The notes beneath the pieces are model-generated. The model did no database searches. It had not been told where the DNA came from and saw only the letters and a program-made list of their open reading frames with translations. From the NCBI GenBank assembly GCA_012861695.1, contig JAAOOA010000006.1:14032879-14096878 (forward strand): 64,000 nt of DNA. The letters are read 5' to 3'. A program made the translations under genes and the position numbers. Each line of letters starts with the position of its first letter. Within the stretch, counting starts at the first letter, position 1. The DNA is from Trematomus loennbergii (taxonomy: Eukaryota > Chordata > Actinopteri > Perciformes > Nototheniidae). Shown here in pieces: positions 39,901 to 51,900 of this stretch.

Positions 39901-42900
39901 ATCTGTAATTGTTGTAGAAGAGCGATGATTGAGTTTCATGACCCTTGGGCTACTGAAAATCTATTGCACCCCGCTCAGGCTAACAGGACAATCAATGAGA
40001 AAGTATTTTCTCCAACAGAGTAATGTGAATGGTAATGTAGCTCTCTGGTATCAAAAGAACATCGTCTATATGCAATATAAAGACAACATTGACTTTAACA
40101 TTTGAGACTAAACATTTCTAAGATTCGTATTGACAGTTTACAGTTGACTGGCTTTCAACAAACAACTGTTTTATTACTCCGGCTCATTTATTTTAGAATT
40201 GATTTTAGATTATTAGAATTACCTACAATGTTTTACATGGCAGATCTCTAGAGTACATCATTGAACTTATAACTAAACTTTTTAAACCATGCCATCCTTG
40301 TTTTACACTGAATTACGTTATGTATTACATATTACAGACAAAGCTACACATTACACACATGAAGCATGCATGTTGTTATCATGTTGACAATTCCAATTAT
40401 GATGTATAGATTTAATCAAATATGCATTAAATTGGTACTATAGTCAATTATAAGTGTATTTAATGTCGATAGAAAAACTAAACTAAAATGAAAACCAGGA
40501 AAAACGAAGATTGTCATAATAAATAGTTCTTGATTTGATTGTTTCTTATTTTTTTGACAAGATGGAGCTGATGGTGAGAGCTCAGCTGTTATCACTGGCC
40601 TGGGGAAGTAATTTCACCATTGTGGAGAAAAGTTAAGACTGGCATGAGAAAGGAGTGAGAGAGGAGGGAAGAGGGATGGTTGTTTCCGTTACGGTCTTAT
40701 TGCCCTGGGCAGGGGGGAAGTGATATTGGAGGACAGGGTCAGCACAGTGCGGCTGCAGCAGAGGGGATGAGTTTTCAAGTTTTTTAAGACACCCTCTGGA
40801 TGGGAAATTCAGTATCACAGACTGAATACTAACACTCAAACATGGATCCCCATGGAGAGAGGATGGATCGGAGTTGACAGATTTGACAGTAGATGGCAAA
40901 CCTGCTGGATCAGGTTTTTAGGCGCAGTATTGGCTTTGTGCAGTATTAACTCCATTTTCAGCTTTCACACTTTCTCCTGAGCTCTTTTTCCTGTATCTCT
41001 GAATTCATATTTATCAGTGGACAATCTTTCTTTACCCTTATACCTCTGATAACGTATTATTCATGAGTTTGTTCTGCCCTGCATACAGTTTTATTGTGAT
41101 ATCAAAATGGATATGTCATGATTTACATATTCATCACCTCAAATATACATTTTGCAGAGGTCCACATACAAACGCAGCTCCAGAGGTAACTTGAATATTT
41201 AAGTTATCACATTTTAAAAAGCTAAAACTTGCATTCTTTGTTATCAACAAAACATTATGTTTTATATATAATCTAATTGGAAAAGATTGTGTGGTCTTAT
41301 GTATGAAGTCTTATAAATGTGTAGACAGATAACTTGCTTGATGAATGTGTGATATGTTTCACCCCAGAAGGTGTTGTTCTGTGTGCAGGAAGTGAGTGCT
41401 TGTCAGATTCACACATCTTTGAGCTGATGATAACACTTGTGAGGAGGAAGGAAGCTTCTTAGATTGAAAAATAAATCAGGTCCCTAGTCAAAAAGATATT
41501 TTTTTCTCAGTGGGTTCAGTTTCAAGTCAAGACAGGAACACTGTGCTCGTTTCTGTTCAGACTGCAGGCTTTTATTTGTGGTTAATAAACGCCCCTCAAG
41601 TGGTTGCAACTGGTAGGATTTCCTCTGTAGTTGTCATTAAGACTTACATTATTTATGGTGTTGCTTCTGGAGATAAAATCAGTCTACAGCGATCACAGCA
41701 ACATTTTAGAAAAGGGATAACGCACTCCTCTGTTGAGTTTAAGGCTAGACTTGGACTAGTGGAAAAACATATCTGATTTTTAAATGTAAATCCAAACATA
41801 ATTAAATTCTATAAATATTGGTATACATGTAAAGTTATTAAATGTCACTTCCACTGTGAAACTGTAATAGCTTTTGACTACATAACTGAGTGCAGATTTT
41901 TAAAGATGTAATGTAAAAAATTATAATAAGACAACAAGAATAAGTCTAGTTATGCTTAAAAAAACGTCCCTGGTTAATTAGATAACACAAACAACCAGAG
42001 AAACCCACTGCCATCTCTTCCCTTCTAGAAAGGTTCCTGTTTCTAGTTAGATGGGATGTGATGGTAAGTGGTACATTAATTCAAGGCTATGACTCTTCAC
42101 ATGACTGTCTGCTTGGATTACTGCAGCCCTGTCTCCTACAAATTACATTTATATGCATTTATTCTTCATTAGTGATTTATGTTCAAGGGCAACATTCAGA
42201 GCCAAGTGAGGGTCAGCAAAAATAATAAAGGCATGTAGAACATTTACCATCAACACCGGCAGCAGGGCTTTTTTTCCCCCATGTCAATTTCATAATCTGC
42301 ACTTTTTTTAAGGATTTGGAGGGTCAGTAAAAAAAAAAAAACATAACATAACGGTTTTCCAGAGGTATCAACCGTGCAAATAGTTTGATATAATGTGTCT
42401 TGTTTTTTAGATATCTGTCTATCTGAGACTTCTGCCTCCAACCAAATAGAAAAGAAGTGAATGAAACGAGCAATAATTAAAAAAATCTACAATAAGACAC
42501 AATGTCATATGGTCAAGATGTTTGCTGTAGAACTAACATGTGTACTGAATAATTGAGAAGCATTTTTAAATCTGTTTATTGTAGGGTTACATGAAAAATT
42601 GAATATCTATAAATACTGCAATTATTTGTATTTATTATGAGATAGGTTGTTCCGCCTATAAAATATGGAAACTGTTGCCAATCAATGTATACTTTTGAGT
42701 TTTTGGTCTAGTTGAGGGGCCCAGGGGGCTTCAGTCTCTACAGTCCTTTAAGGCATGGAACATTTTAGACTATCTGTTACAAAGTGATGGCAACAGCTCT
42801 GGTATGTGAATGTTTTGTATAAACTATTCAAACATGACCAGACTTTACTGATGCTCCTGTTGTATTTCACAACTGGTGCGGGAAAGGGCTTGCTGGCACC

Positions 42901-45900
42901 AACGCAGAACAGCGGTGTGGTGTGAAAAATATTAATGACGCTCATGCTGAATGAGTGAGTGGATTTTAAAATTTATTTAGCTGCTGATTGACTGATAATC
43001 TCTGTGCTGTGATTAATGACCATACTGTATGAGCATGAAGGACGCTGTCATAGGCTAATCAAGCCTGCAGAATCATTTTCGCATCAATGTCATAATTTAT
43101 TATATAGAGTAGTACTTTTGTTGCTATATGTAAAGCTCTTTTCAGCTCGGCTCAGAATCTGCTTCTTCCTACAGTATGAACACAGCGCTAAGAACAGACT
43201 ACACATATATAGAGCCAAAACAAGGTCAACAAAGCTACACAGAAATAAGCAAACAAAACAATGAGGTATTTTATATATATTTATCCCCATGTATACTGGT
43301 CAAAATGCTGCTGTTAACTGTATGCAGGGTCACAGAAAGGGCAAGATGGTGTGGGAGTGTAAGCAGAACGCTTTCTGGAATAAATATTGTATTCGTAATG
43401 TAATAAGGAACAAACTGTAAGTGCATATGGCGGATGGCTGTTTATGTATATACTGTATTTATAAATTACATAGGGGCATTTCGTACAATAAACTGTGATA
43501 TTATCATTTGTAAAAAACAAAATGTATCTGCACTTATTGTTTTATAACATATGTTTATCCACCTAAACGAACTCTTAATGACAGTGAAGTAGGAAGAAAG
43601 GGTTCTTGACGTTAACTGCTCTGCTGGATGTTAGCACTGGAGGAAATTTGAAGTTTAGTTACACCTATATTATCATATTACAACTTTTATAAAACGTGAT
43701 ATCCAAAATTGGCAGCAGAAAACTTGTAATGACTTGAGATTTGGTCAGAGATGTTGTAAAGTTAGTGAAATACATCACACAATCCAAACTTTGTGTTTCT
43801 GGAGGCTAAAGGATAGTGGCCAAGATGTATTGTGTTGTCCTTTAAATCAGTCCGCATTTCTTTGGAGAGGATGGCAAATGTAACCTCCTCCTCCTCCTCA
43901 GAGAGAGCTGATACACATCACTGGAAACAAATGCTAATTGTCTGCTTTGCTTCCGCTCTGTGCTTTGGGCAGCAAGAGATCAACCTCTGCTTTACTTTCA
44001 AAGTCTGTGGCTCTGATCGAACTTGAATATTAACATAATGCATTTTGGGGAGGTTGAGTATTTTCTCTTAGCTCACGTCTTATATTCTGAAATTCTTGCA
44101 TATGTGATGTAGATCTAAGCTTTTCTCGCATACAAAAAAAACACAATGCAGTTTGAAAGACCTACAGAATAAATGTAACTTCATACATTTTATGAATAGT
44201 TTGATTGTGTGCTATTTTGAGCCAGTGATAGCATTTCTTATCATAAAATACTGAGGAAATGTGAAATTAATGCAGTGGGAAATATTTGGGTGTTAGGGCT
44301 TCTGGGGGACAAGAGAGGTGGTGCAGAGAGATAAAAGAAAATAGCTTCAGATACAGACAGGTATGATAGGAAAAATGAAATGATGAGGCAGAATAAATCA
44401 CCGCAATATATGGTTCCTGAGCTTCTGCCCCCCCTGATGGGTGGCTTCTGAAGGTTTTGTTTCCTTTTTCTGTTTATTTTCTCTTAAATTGTGACAATCA
44501 TCAACAAGGCATGCACACTTTCCCCATCAGAATGCTTCTAACATCTTTACTTTAAATATTTCTTTGTAAATTAGGTTTAAGCAGGTTCGGGTCACATATA
44601 CAATAACTTTGTTGTCTCCAGTTTCCAAGCCATTTTTTATTTGCTTTCTCAATTTAATATCCATTTTACATTGTGTCATCAAAAAGATAGTGACATGGTT
44701 TTAAATTTAGTGATGAGCAAAACTGATCCTTTTTTGTTATGTTGAAATCTTGCTAAATATTATATTCTGAGAAACATCCTATGCTTCTATCATATCATTA
44801 CCTTGATTCAGATGTGTGATGTTCAGATGTGTGTCAGTATTTATTAACGCGGACGATGTTTATCATCAATGCATCCTACCTCATCATACCCCGGCTCCAT
44901 CTTGAAATTATGAGTCATGGCATGACTGATGCATCAAGTCATGGTTCTCCAGCCGGCCAAGCTTTATACAGGACCCTATCGTCTTTTTGTCAAATGCTCT
45001 GGGGTCCCAAATTCGTTCACTAGTCTGAATGAGAAGCAGCATCCCGCAGCATCAGAGAAGAACTGGAAGCGTATGTGTACTATTACCCATCTTGCAGTTC
45101 ATTTTTATATAGGTACTGTAAAGTTATTTTGCAGGAATGCACTTGTTCTGTCATTTTACTCCATGACTCTTGTCCAAAAGCTGAAATAAAAAGAGTAGCA
45201 TTTAGAAGCTTTTGAATAACAAATTAATAGTGAGATACTGTTACATGTAATTAGTGAGCAGGTAATAGTTGAAACACATTGTGAAAAGTATGAAGGGAAA
45301 TCACTCTTTCTTGATTATAGGGTATAAGGGTCATTCTTTTATAGTAGGTTTTTTCTTATTATAGAGGGGGTAACAATTTGATAAGCACCACCCCCTTAAT
45401 TACTGTTGCTTTTCCTATCAAACTGTACTTTCTCATCAGCAGCATTATACAGTTTACAATGTTAAATTGGTTACAGCTGCTTAGCCGTGATTCGGCAATG
45501 AAAGTCTCTCCATAATATCGAGCTTAGCAATCATTAGGATATATTGGTGGAAATGTGTATATACAAAGCTGCAAAACTTTGACATGGGGAATAGCATACA
45601 TGAGAAGCTTTATAATATATGAATGAACAGCCAACAAATGTGGTTTGAGATGCGTATTGTAAGCCTTCATCCTGTTTTGCCTGTGAAATGTTGATATCCG
45701 TTGTAACTGACAGGACTTGAAGCTGCCGCTGTTCTTAGAGAAGAAGCCAAACACAAACATGTTTCAGCCGCCTTTCAAGCCTGCAGGGGGTGAGCGCTTG
45801 ACGCTCTAAAGATAGATTTTGTGTGAAGTACTTTAAGGCAGCGAACCATACACAAACAAGGTTGCAAAAACATTCATGAATTTATTAAGTAGATTAACAA

Positions 45901-48900
45901 TCCAATCATTATGCTTGAGATTGCATTTGATGTTATTTCATTTGACATATTGCTGCACCATAAACACTGCATCATTATGCTTTATGTCTTCAGAGACTTT
46001 GTGAACTCATCAAAATCTACTTTAAGCCAAGAGACGCTGTGCTTGGAAACTGGCACCACTGCAGACAGAAAAATGAATCGAGCACTTTCACTCGCATTAC
46101 ATTTACATTAAAGGTATTTAGCTCTTGCTTTTATCCAAGGCAAATGATGAGGGCAGTGAAAATTAGCACAGGCTGATGGCGCCCTGATAATAGATCCAAG
46201 CAAACGCTATACTGTAATGTGGGACCTTTTCTGAAAGAACAACATTTGAAAAAGAACAGCTATATCAGATTCAGACAGAAGCGTTCTCGAAGAAGATTTG
46301 GCACGAAAAGGGGTGTGAAACAAGTGGGAGAACGGGACGTGAGGCATTTCTTGAGGAGATGAGTTTTTAAGTTTACAAGGAAAGGGAGTTGTTGTGCTGT
46401 CCTGACTTAAAATGTTCGATTACTCTGGAGTCAGGGAGACTGGAGGGAGTGAGGACCTGACTTCTAATAACACAAAGTTGAACAAAAGTGGTGGAGTGGT
46501 GATTGTATTTGTTTTTCCGCAGTGTTGGTGGAGTGTGCTACTACCCCAAAATGATGTAGACAGACGTTTTGTAAACCTAATTTGCTATTTACAACAGTTT
46601 GACAGCACACAGGGAGAGACTCTCATCCAGATCAGCCACCATCTTGCAGTAAAATGTTTTTTTTTTGTAGTTGCTGTTGAGCCTTGCTTTCCGCTTCAGC
46701 AGCGCATTTGAACAAAAGATGTTGACTCATGCATGCAAATTAGATGGTGTTTTGTTGCCACTGTATAAATTGTTGTATTCTGAATGGAATAACAATACAT
46801 CCGCCCATAGTAATGGAAAACTCAGACTTCTGTGTTGACAGTAATGACCCATTCCTTGTGATTAATATGGAAAAAGGCAGCAAGCAATTAGTGGTCAACT
46901 GCAGGGGGGCGTCACACAGGCAGACATCTTGAGGCATTTGTTTCATTATCTGAAGAGAAAGTTGACACTGAAGAATTACGTTTTCACATGTGCTTTAATT
47001 GACTTTTAGAAAATGATGGCAGTAATTCCAATGTTTCACTGCCCTGTTTTCAGCTTTGAGAGCTCTTCAAAGTCATGTGTTGTGTTCTGAGGGATTAGAC
47101 TGCAACTGATTATATTTGTTGTCAAGTAATCTGCAGAATTCTATGCAAGCTGTCAGCAACGCTCAAGGAATGGCAATGTGGGTCGCTCCACCACTTTGGT
47201 CCAAACTTAAATATCTCGACTGTTTGATGGATGCTCATCACCTTTTAGGTGCACAAATTCATGTTCCCTTCAGGATTTTTATTAACAACGTTGGTTAGTT
47301 CATAACTCATCTAGTTCAGAAATGTTAAAAGTCAGTTTCAGGCGATGCTCAGTGAATGATTGACATTAGTTGATACATCTATCATAGAAGATCACATAGA
47401 ATAGCCTAACCTAAACAGAAACAACTTCCAACTTCTTCTTAAAGGAGAGGTGTCATGGCCATTTCCACTGATCATAATTCCATTGTTGAGGTCTACTAAA
47501 ATAGATTTATACTGTGCATTTTTCCAAACTCACATTGGTTTCTCATACAGCATCTCTGTAAACTACTTGTATTCACTGAATTTCACTCTCTGCCTTTAAC
47601 GGCTCGTTGTAGCTCCAAAAGCTCCAGCCCCCACCCTCCCTGTGAGCACAGTGTGCTCTGATTGGTCGGGACGTTGTGAATCGCGCTGAGCTCCGTGGAG
47701 GTGTTGCTTCCTTGTTTAGGATACATAGCGAAACACAGCCAAATTCATCCTAAGCACACACAAAGTCACAGCCTGAAGTAAAAACAATAAGTGTGGCTTG
47801 ATATTGAGTAAGAAAAAGGTTGATAAACGCTGTGAGAATGGGTCTGCAGAGAGAATTTTGCCGCGATCCCAACTGTCTGTTATCAGCCTGCAGCCAGGGA
47901 GGAGAAATCAGCTGAGCTGCCTGCTCCCTGCACACAGATGTGTGTGTGAGGAAGTCCGTGGATCGGTCAATTTGGACCAGTCAGCGGGGGCTTAACGTAA
48001 CGGCTCCGCGGACGTAATGTAACGGCTCTTCGGGATTGGTCCATTTCGTTCCGGGTACCGCTTGACATCATGCCGTACCCGGAACGAAATGGAAGACTCA
48101 AATGGGCAGTGACGTATCTCCAACGAGGCGTTTTGGGGAGGTATTTTCTGTGTTAGAGTTTTACTCGCTACAGGGTGTACTTTGAGGGTTTTGACTCTGC
48201 ACACCGTTTACATGCATACAAACCTTCATAACACACAAGGGGACGGGTAATAACCGGAAAAGCATGACACCTCTCCTTTAACACAGTTCAAACTAAAGTT
48301 CTTAAAAAAAATAACATGATGTTTCTAAGAACAATCATTTAAATATAACAGGTTGACAAGGTGAAAAGAAACACCTGTCTGACTTCAGTAAGTGCAATAT
48401 AAAGTAATATGAAAATCACAGACGTTTTTATTTTAGAGCAGGATTTGCTCATCTTCTATTTGAATAATTAACCAAAGCACTGGCAAAATACACAACAGTG
48501 TAAATGTCTGTAAATATAAGCAAAGGTCTTCTTCATTTGGGTTGGTTGGAAAGTATTACTACTGTAATAATGTATTACTGTATTTACTTCCATCCTTCTC
48601 CATATCTCCCTAAATCACATCACCTTGTTGGGCAGCTAGATTTTCATTAACATAGCTAACACGGTGGAGAGTTGGCTGCTTTTCAGATCACATACTTTTG
48701 CTTTTAGTAATTTCTGCAGCTGCTGTTGTAAAGTACCGGATGCATAATACATTTGACATACTGTGTATGGGACATACAAAATCATTTTTCTGGCATATTA
48801 AACTGGCATAAAATATGTAGGTATGGTTGAACTCTGTATACATCCTAGCGCCCAACCTTCACTCAATAATCTGGAGTTTCATTGTGACGCCAGGACACCA

Positions 48901-51900
48901 GAAACGCTGCAGAAACGGACCAGTTTCTTTAAAAGCCATTTAATTGAAATACCACTTGAGCCTTTAATTCAATACTTCTTACAGAATATCTACTCAGACT
49001 AAGATGACAAGCTCCATTCTTTGTGCATCTTGAATTTCAGGGAATAAATTATACAAGATGTTCCTTTTAGAGCTTCACAGTCTGAGTTGTTATATTGATT
49101 GATTTTGATCAATGGCCTCTCAGAGACATCTCCCTGTATGAAAGCTGCCCATGTTGAGCCTGTCCTGCTGCGTGTTCACAGCGCAGACCCTTGAACCGAT
49201 GTAAATGTGTGTAATTATTATCTATTTATGGAATTTATGGAACCTCCAACAGGGTCAGGGTTTTGTGTCGCAAAATCCTTTCAAAAACACCTTTTGAATA
49301 TATGTTTTGTATACATTTATGATAAAAAAGACTGAAAATGCAACCTTTTCTTAAATAGCTTGGTGACAACAAACAGGTTATGGCGCGGAGTTAATGTCGC
49401 GATGACGTCCTCAGTTTGTGTCCCACCATCCTTAATGATGCCCATCCGCACCAAACACTGTATATGTTCTTATACTGTTTTATGTTGTTGATAGAAATGG
49501 AAATTATCAAAACAACACACAAAAGGGTGTCAGCTGCACTATTTGGTGTTGCAAAGCAGCACAGCGTGATGATTTTGAACCTTTTCGTACTGAAGCACCG
49601 GGTGTCCTGCAGTGATGTTAAGTTCAGCACATCTAAGTGGTTTATGAGGATCCTCCACACGCTCTGGTAGTGACATCTCCTTTGATGACCCCATACAAAT
49701 GTGAGATTGTAAACAGAGGAGCACATCTTCACTGCTTCTGCTGAGTCTTTCAATTGCTCTGCGATACCATTCAAATTCTTCAGATAGCAATCAGCAGCAT
49801 TAATACAAATTCATTCATTTCCAAATTCATTTCCCTGAAATCTGTGATTCTCAAATAGTTCTCAAAGTTTTTGTAATGCAGAAACGCACATCCTTTTTTA
49901 TTATGCATAAATGTTAATCAAAAGATGAATAAATTAATTGAATCGGAAACAGAATACATTGAAATGTTAATTACTTATATGGGCGATTAGGCCTGTTATA
50001 AGAATACATGAAATAATTACATAAATATCCATAATCAACCCATTTAATGCTTGATTACATGTTGATTTGAAATGAGAGAAGTAAAGTTAAAAGCACAGTA
50101 TAATAAAAAAACCTACCGCACTTGTTTCTTTCTTCTTAGCTGCATGAGTTTACAAAGACTTGAGTGATATAAAAACATACACCTACATATTTTGCTGCAA
50201 CTATAACAGAGAGTGCCATCGCATGCAATCAAAACATCTAACAAAATGCACATTTCCTCTTTATGGAGAGTATTTTATTGTCCCCACTGCTGGATAGAGG
50301 TATCGCAGTCGGAAAGGTTTGCAGAGATCCCTGCACCGGGGCCTGGAGCCTCCCAGAGGTCTTCATTATAAGAGGTGTAAGTGCCACTGGCTTTTAGTCA
50401 TCAAGGACTCGGACTGCTCCTCCCGGGCCCCGGTGCCATTAATGTTTCGCACCACGGAGACTCCCTCCTCACAGTCGAGGGTACAGTACGCTGCAGAGGT
50501 GATGATGAAGGGCCTCTGCCTGTTGACCAGAACGTGCTTGAAGCAACCTAGAAGTGATCGTGGCTCGCTGCACTGACTGTGTGTGCTGCTCCCAAACAGA
50601 GCCACAGTACAGTCTGTTTGTACATCTGATGGTATCATCAGAACAGAGAGTATTGCTCTCTAAAGAGAAATAATAGACCGTGGAAAATAAGGGCTCATTA
50701 TAATTTATCATCAAGTTAATAAATCAGTAGTATAATTGTGTGTTGATAATATATACAGTATGTAATGGCAAAATAAGGAATTTGGCTTTTCTGAAAATGT
50801 TATCTCTAAACTAGTGCTGCCCCGTTAGTCGACTTATTTGTTACTTTGGTCTTAATCGACTAATATTTGCTGAGGAGTAATTTTTTATTTCATTTATGCG
50901 TTTTTCATTTTGAATTACTTATTTCCAAGAAAACATATGAGCACACCTCTTGTAAAAACACAATCATTAAAGGGATTCTCTCTAGTCCGCTTAGAATTGA
51001 GGACAGTCGAACATTATTTCAGTGCAGAAGGCCTATAACGTTTAACTAGCGTGAACATCGGGTGCAGCCTTTGGTACAGCTGTCTCGTTTTTGTAACATT
51101 TAAATTACCTAAATTGCCCGGCTGTGACTGTAAATAATTGAATTTTCTCTTTTCTTTGTGAAAAACCCCAGGTGTGGCAGTGTGGCGGCAGTGTTGAGGT
51201 CCTCCCTTGCGCTCGTATCGCCCACATAGAGCGCGCTCACAAACCCTATACGGATGATCTGACGTCTCACGTGCGGCGAAATGCTCTCAGAGTGGCAGAG
51301 GTTTGGATGGATGAGTTTAAAAGCCATGTCTACATGGCCTGGAACATTCCCGTGGAGGTGAGCCAATCATGTCTTTTCAAACAAGTGCAAGTCACAGATC
51401 TTAAGTCTGAAGTCTGATGAGTTGGTGAATTTTAAGTTGTATTGTATTGTACCACATTGTCCATGTCACTGGCCAAAATCTGTGTGTAGTCCCCTTCATA
51501 ACCAATGCGTACATGCTTTGGTTATGAAGGGGATTACAGGGTGAAATCTAATGATGTTGAATAACATCACTAATATTATTCATTAACAATAATAAGCATT
51601 TGCACAAACATTCACAATTTCAAATTGTATTAAATGTTTTCAAAGTGACTCTAAAGTATAATAAGCTTCTCATTTGGATTTGACGTTCTTTATTAATTGT
51701 GTGTCATTTGGTCTTTACTAGATTGGTAATAGAAAAAATATTTTGACAGGAAACGTAGAGAGATGTTGAAGTTATTTTAAATGCGACTAATAAATTCCAG
51801 CGGTATTTGCCATTTGTATCTTTAGTAATGAAAGAGTATTCTGCTCACTACCAAAGGAACATTTTAAATGCAGTTTATTCTGGGACGAGGAACATAACAT

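Larger units (their letters stand above)
35912..51171 (+). other. galnt18 intron 6 (15.3 kb)
   Basis: GTGAGT...CAG intron. It holds MITEs at 37143-37410 and 47443-48277, a small SINE/L2 fragment at 46092-46145, a possible hAT fragment at 50815-51050, and stretches at 38440-38720 and 50290-50640 that differ in composition from the surroundings. No open frame here shows homology I recognise. 38730-46090 and 48290-50280 are featureless to me. Confidence 0.9.

Noticed and set aside
43876..43900. CTCCTCCTCCTC tract
   Set aside because: Only a few units; an ordinary short repeat.
49391..49790. Overlapping minus-strand frames of 127 and 83 codons in intron 6
   Set aside because: No family recognised, two frames open at once, and no splice context. 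Probably chance.
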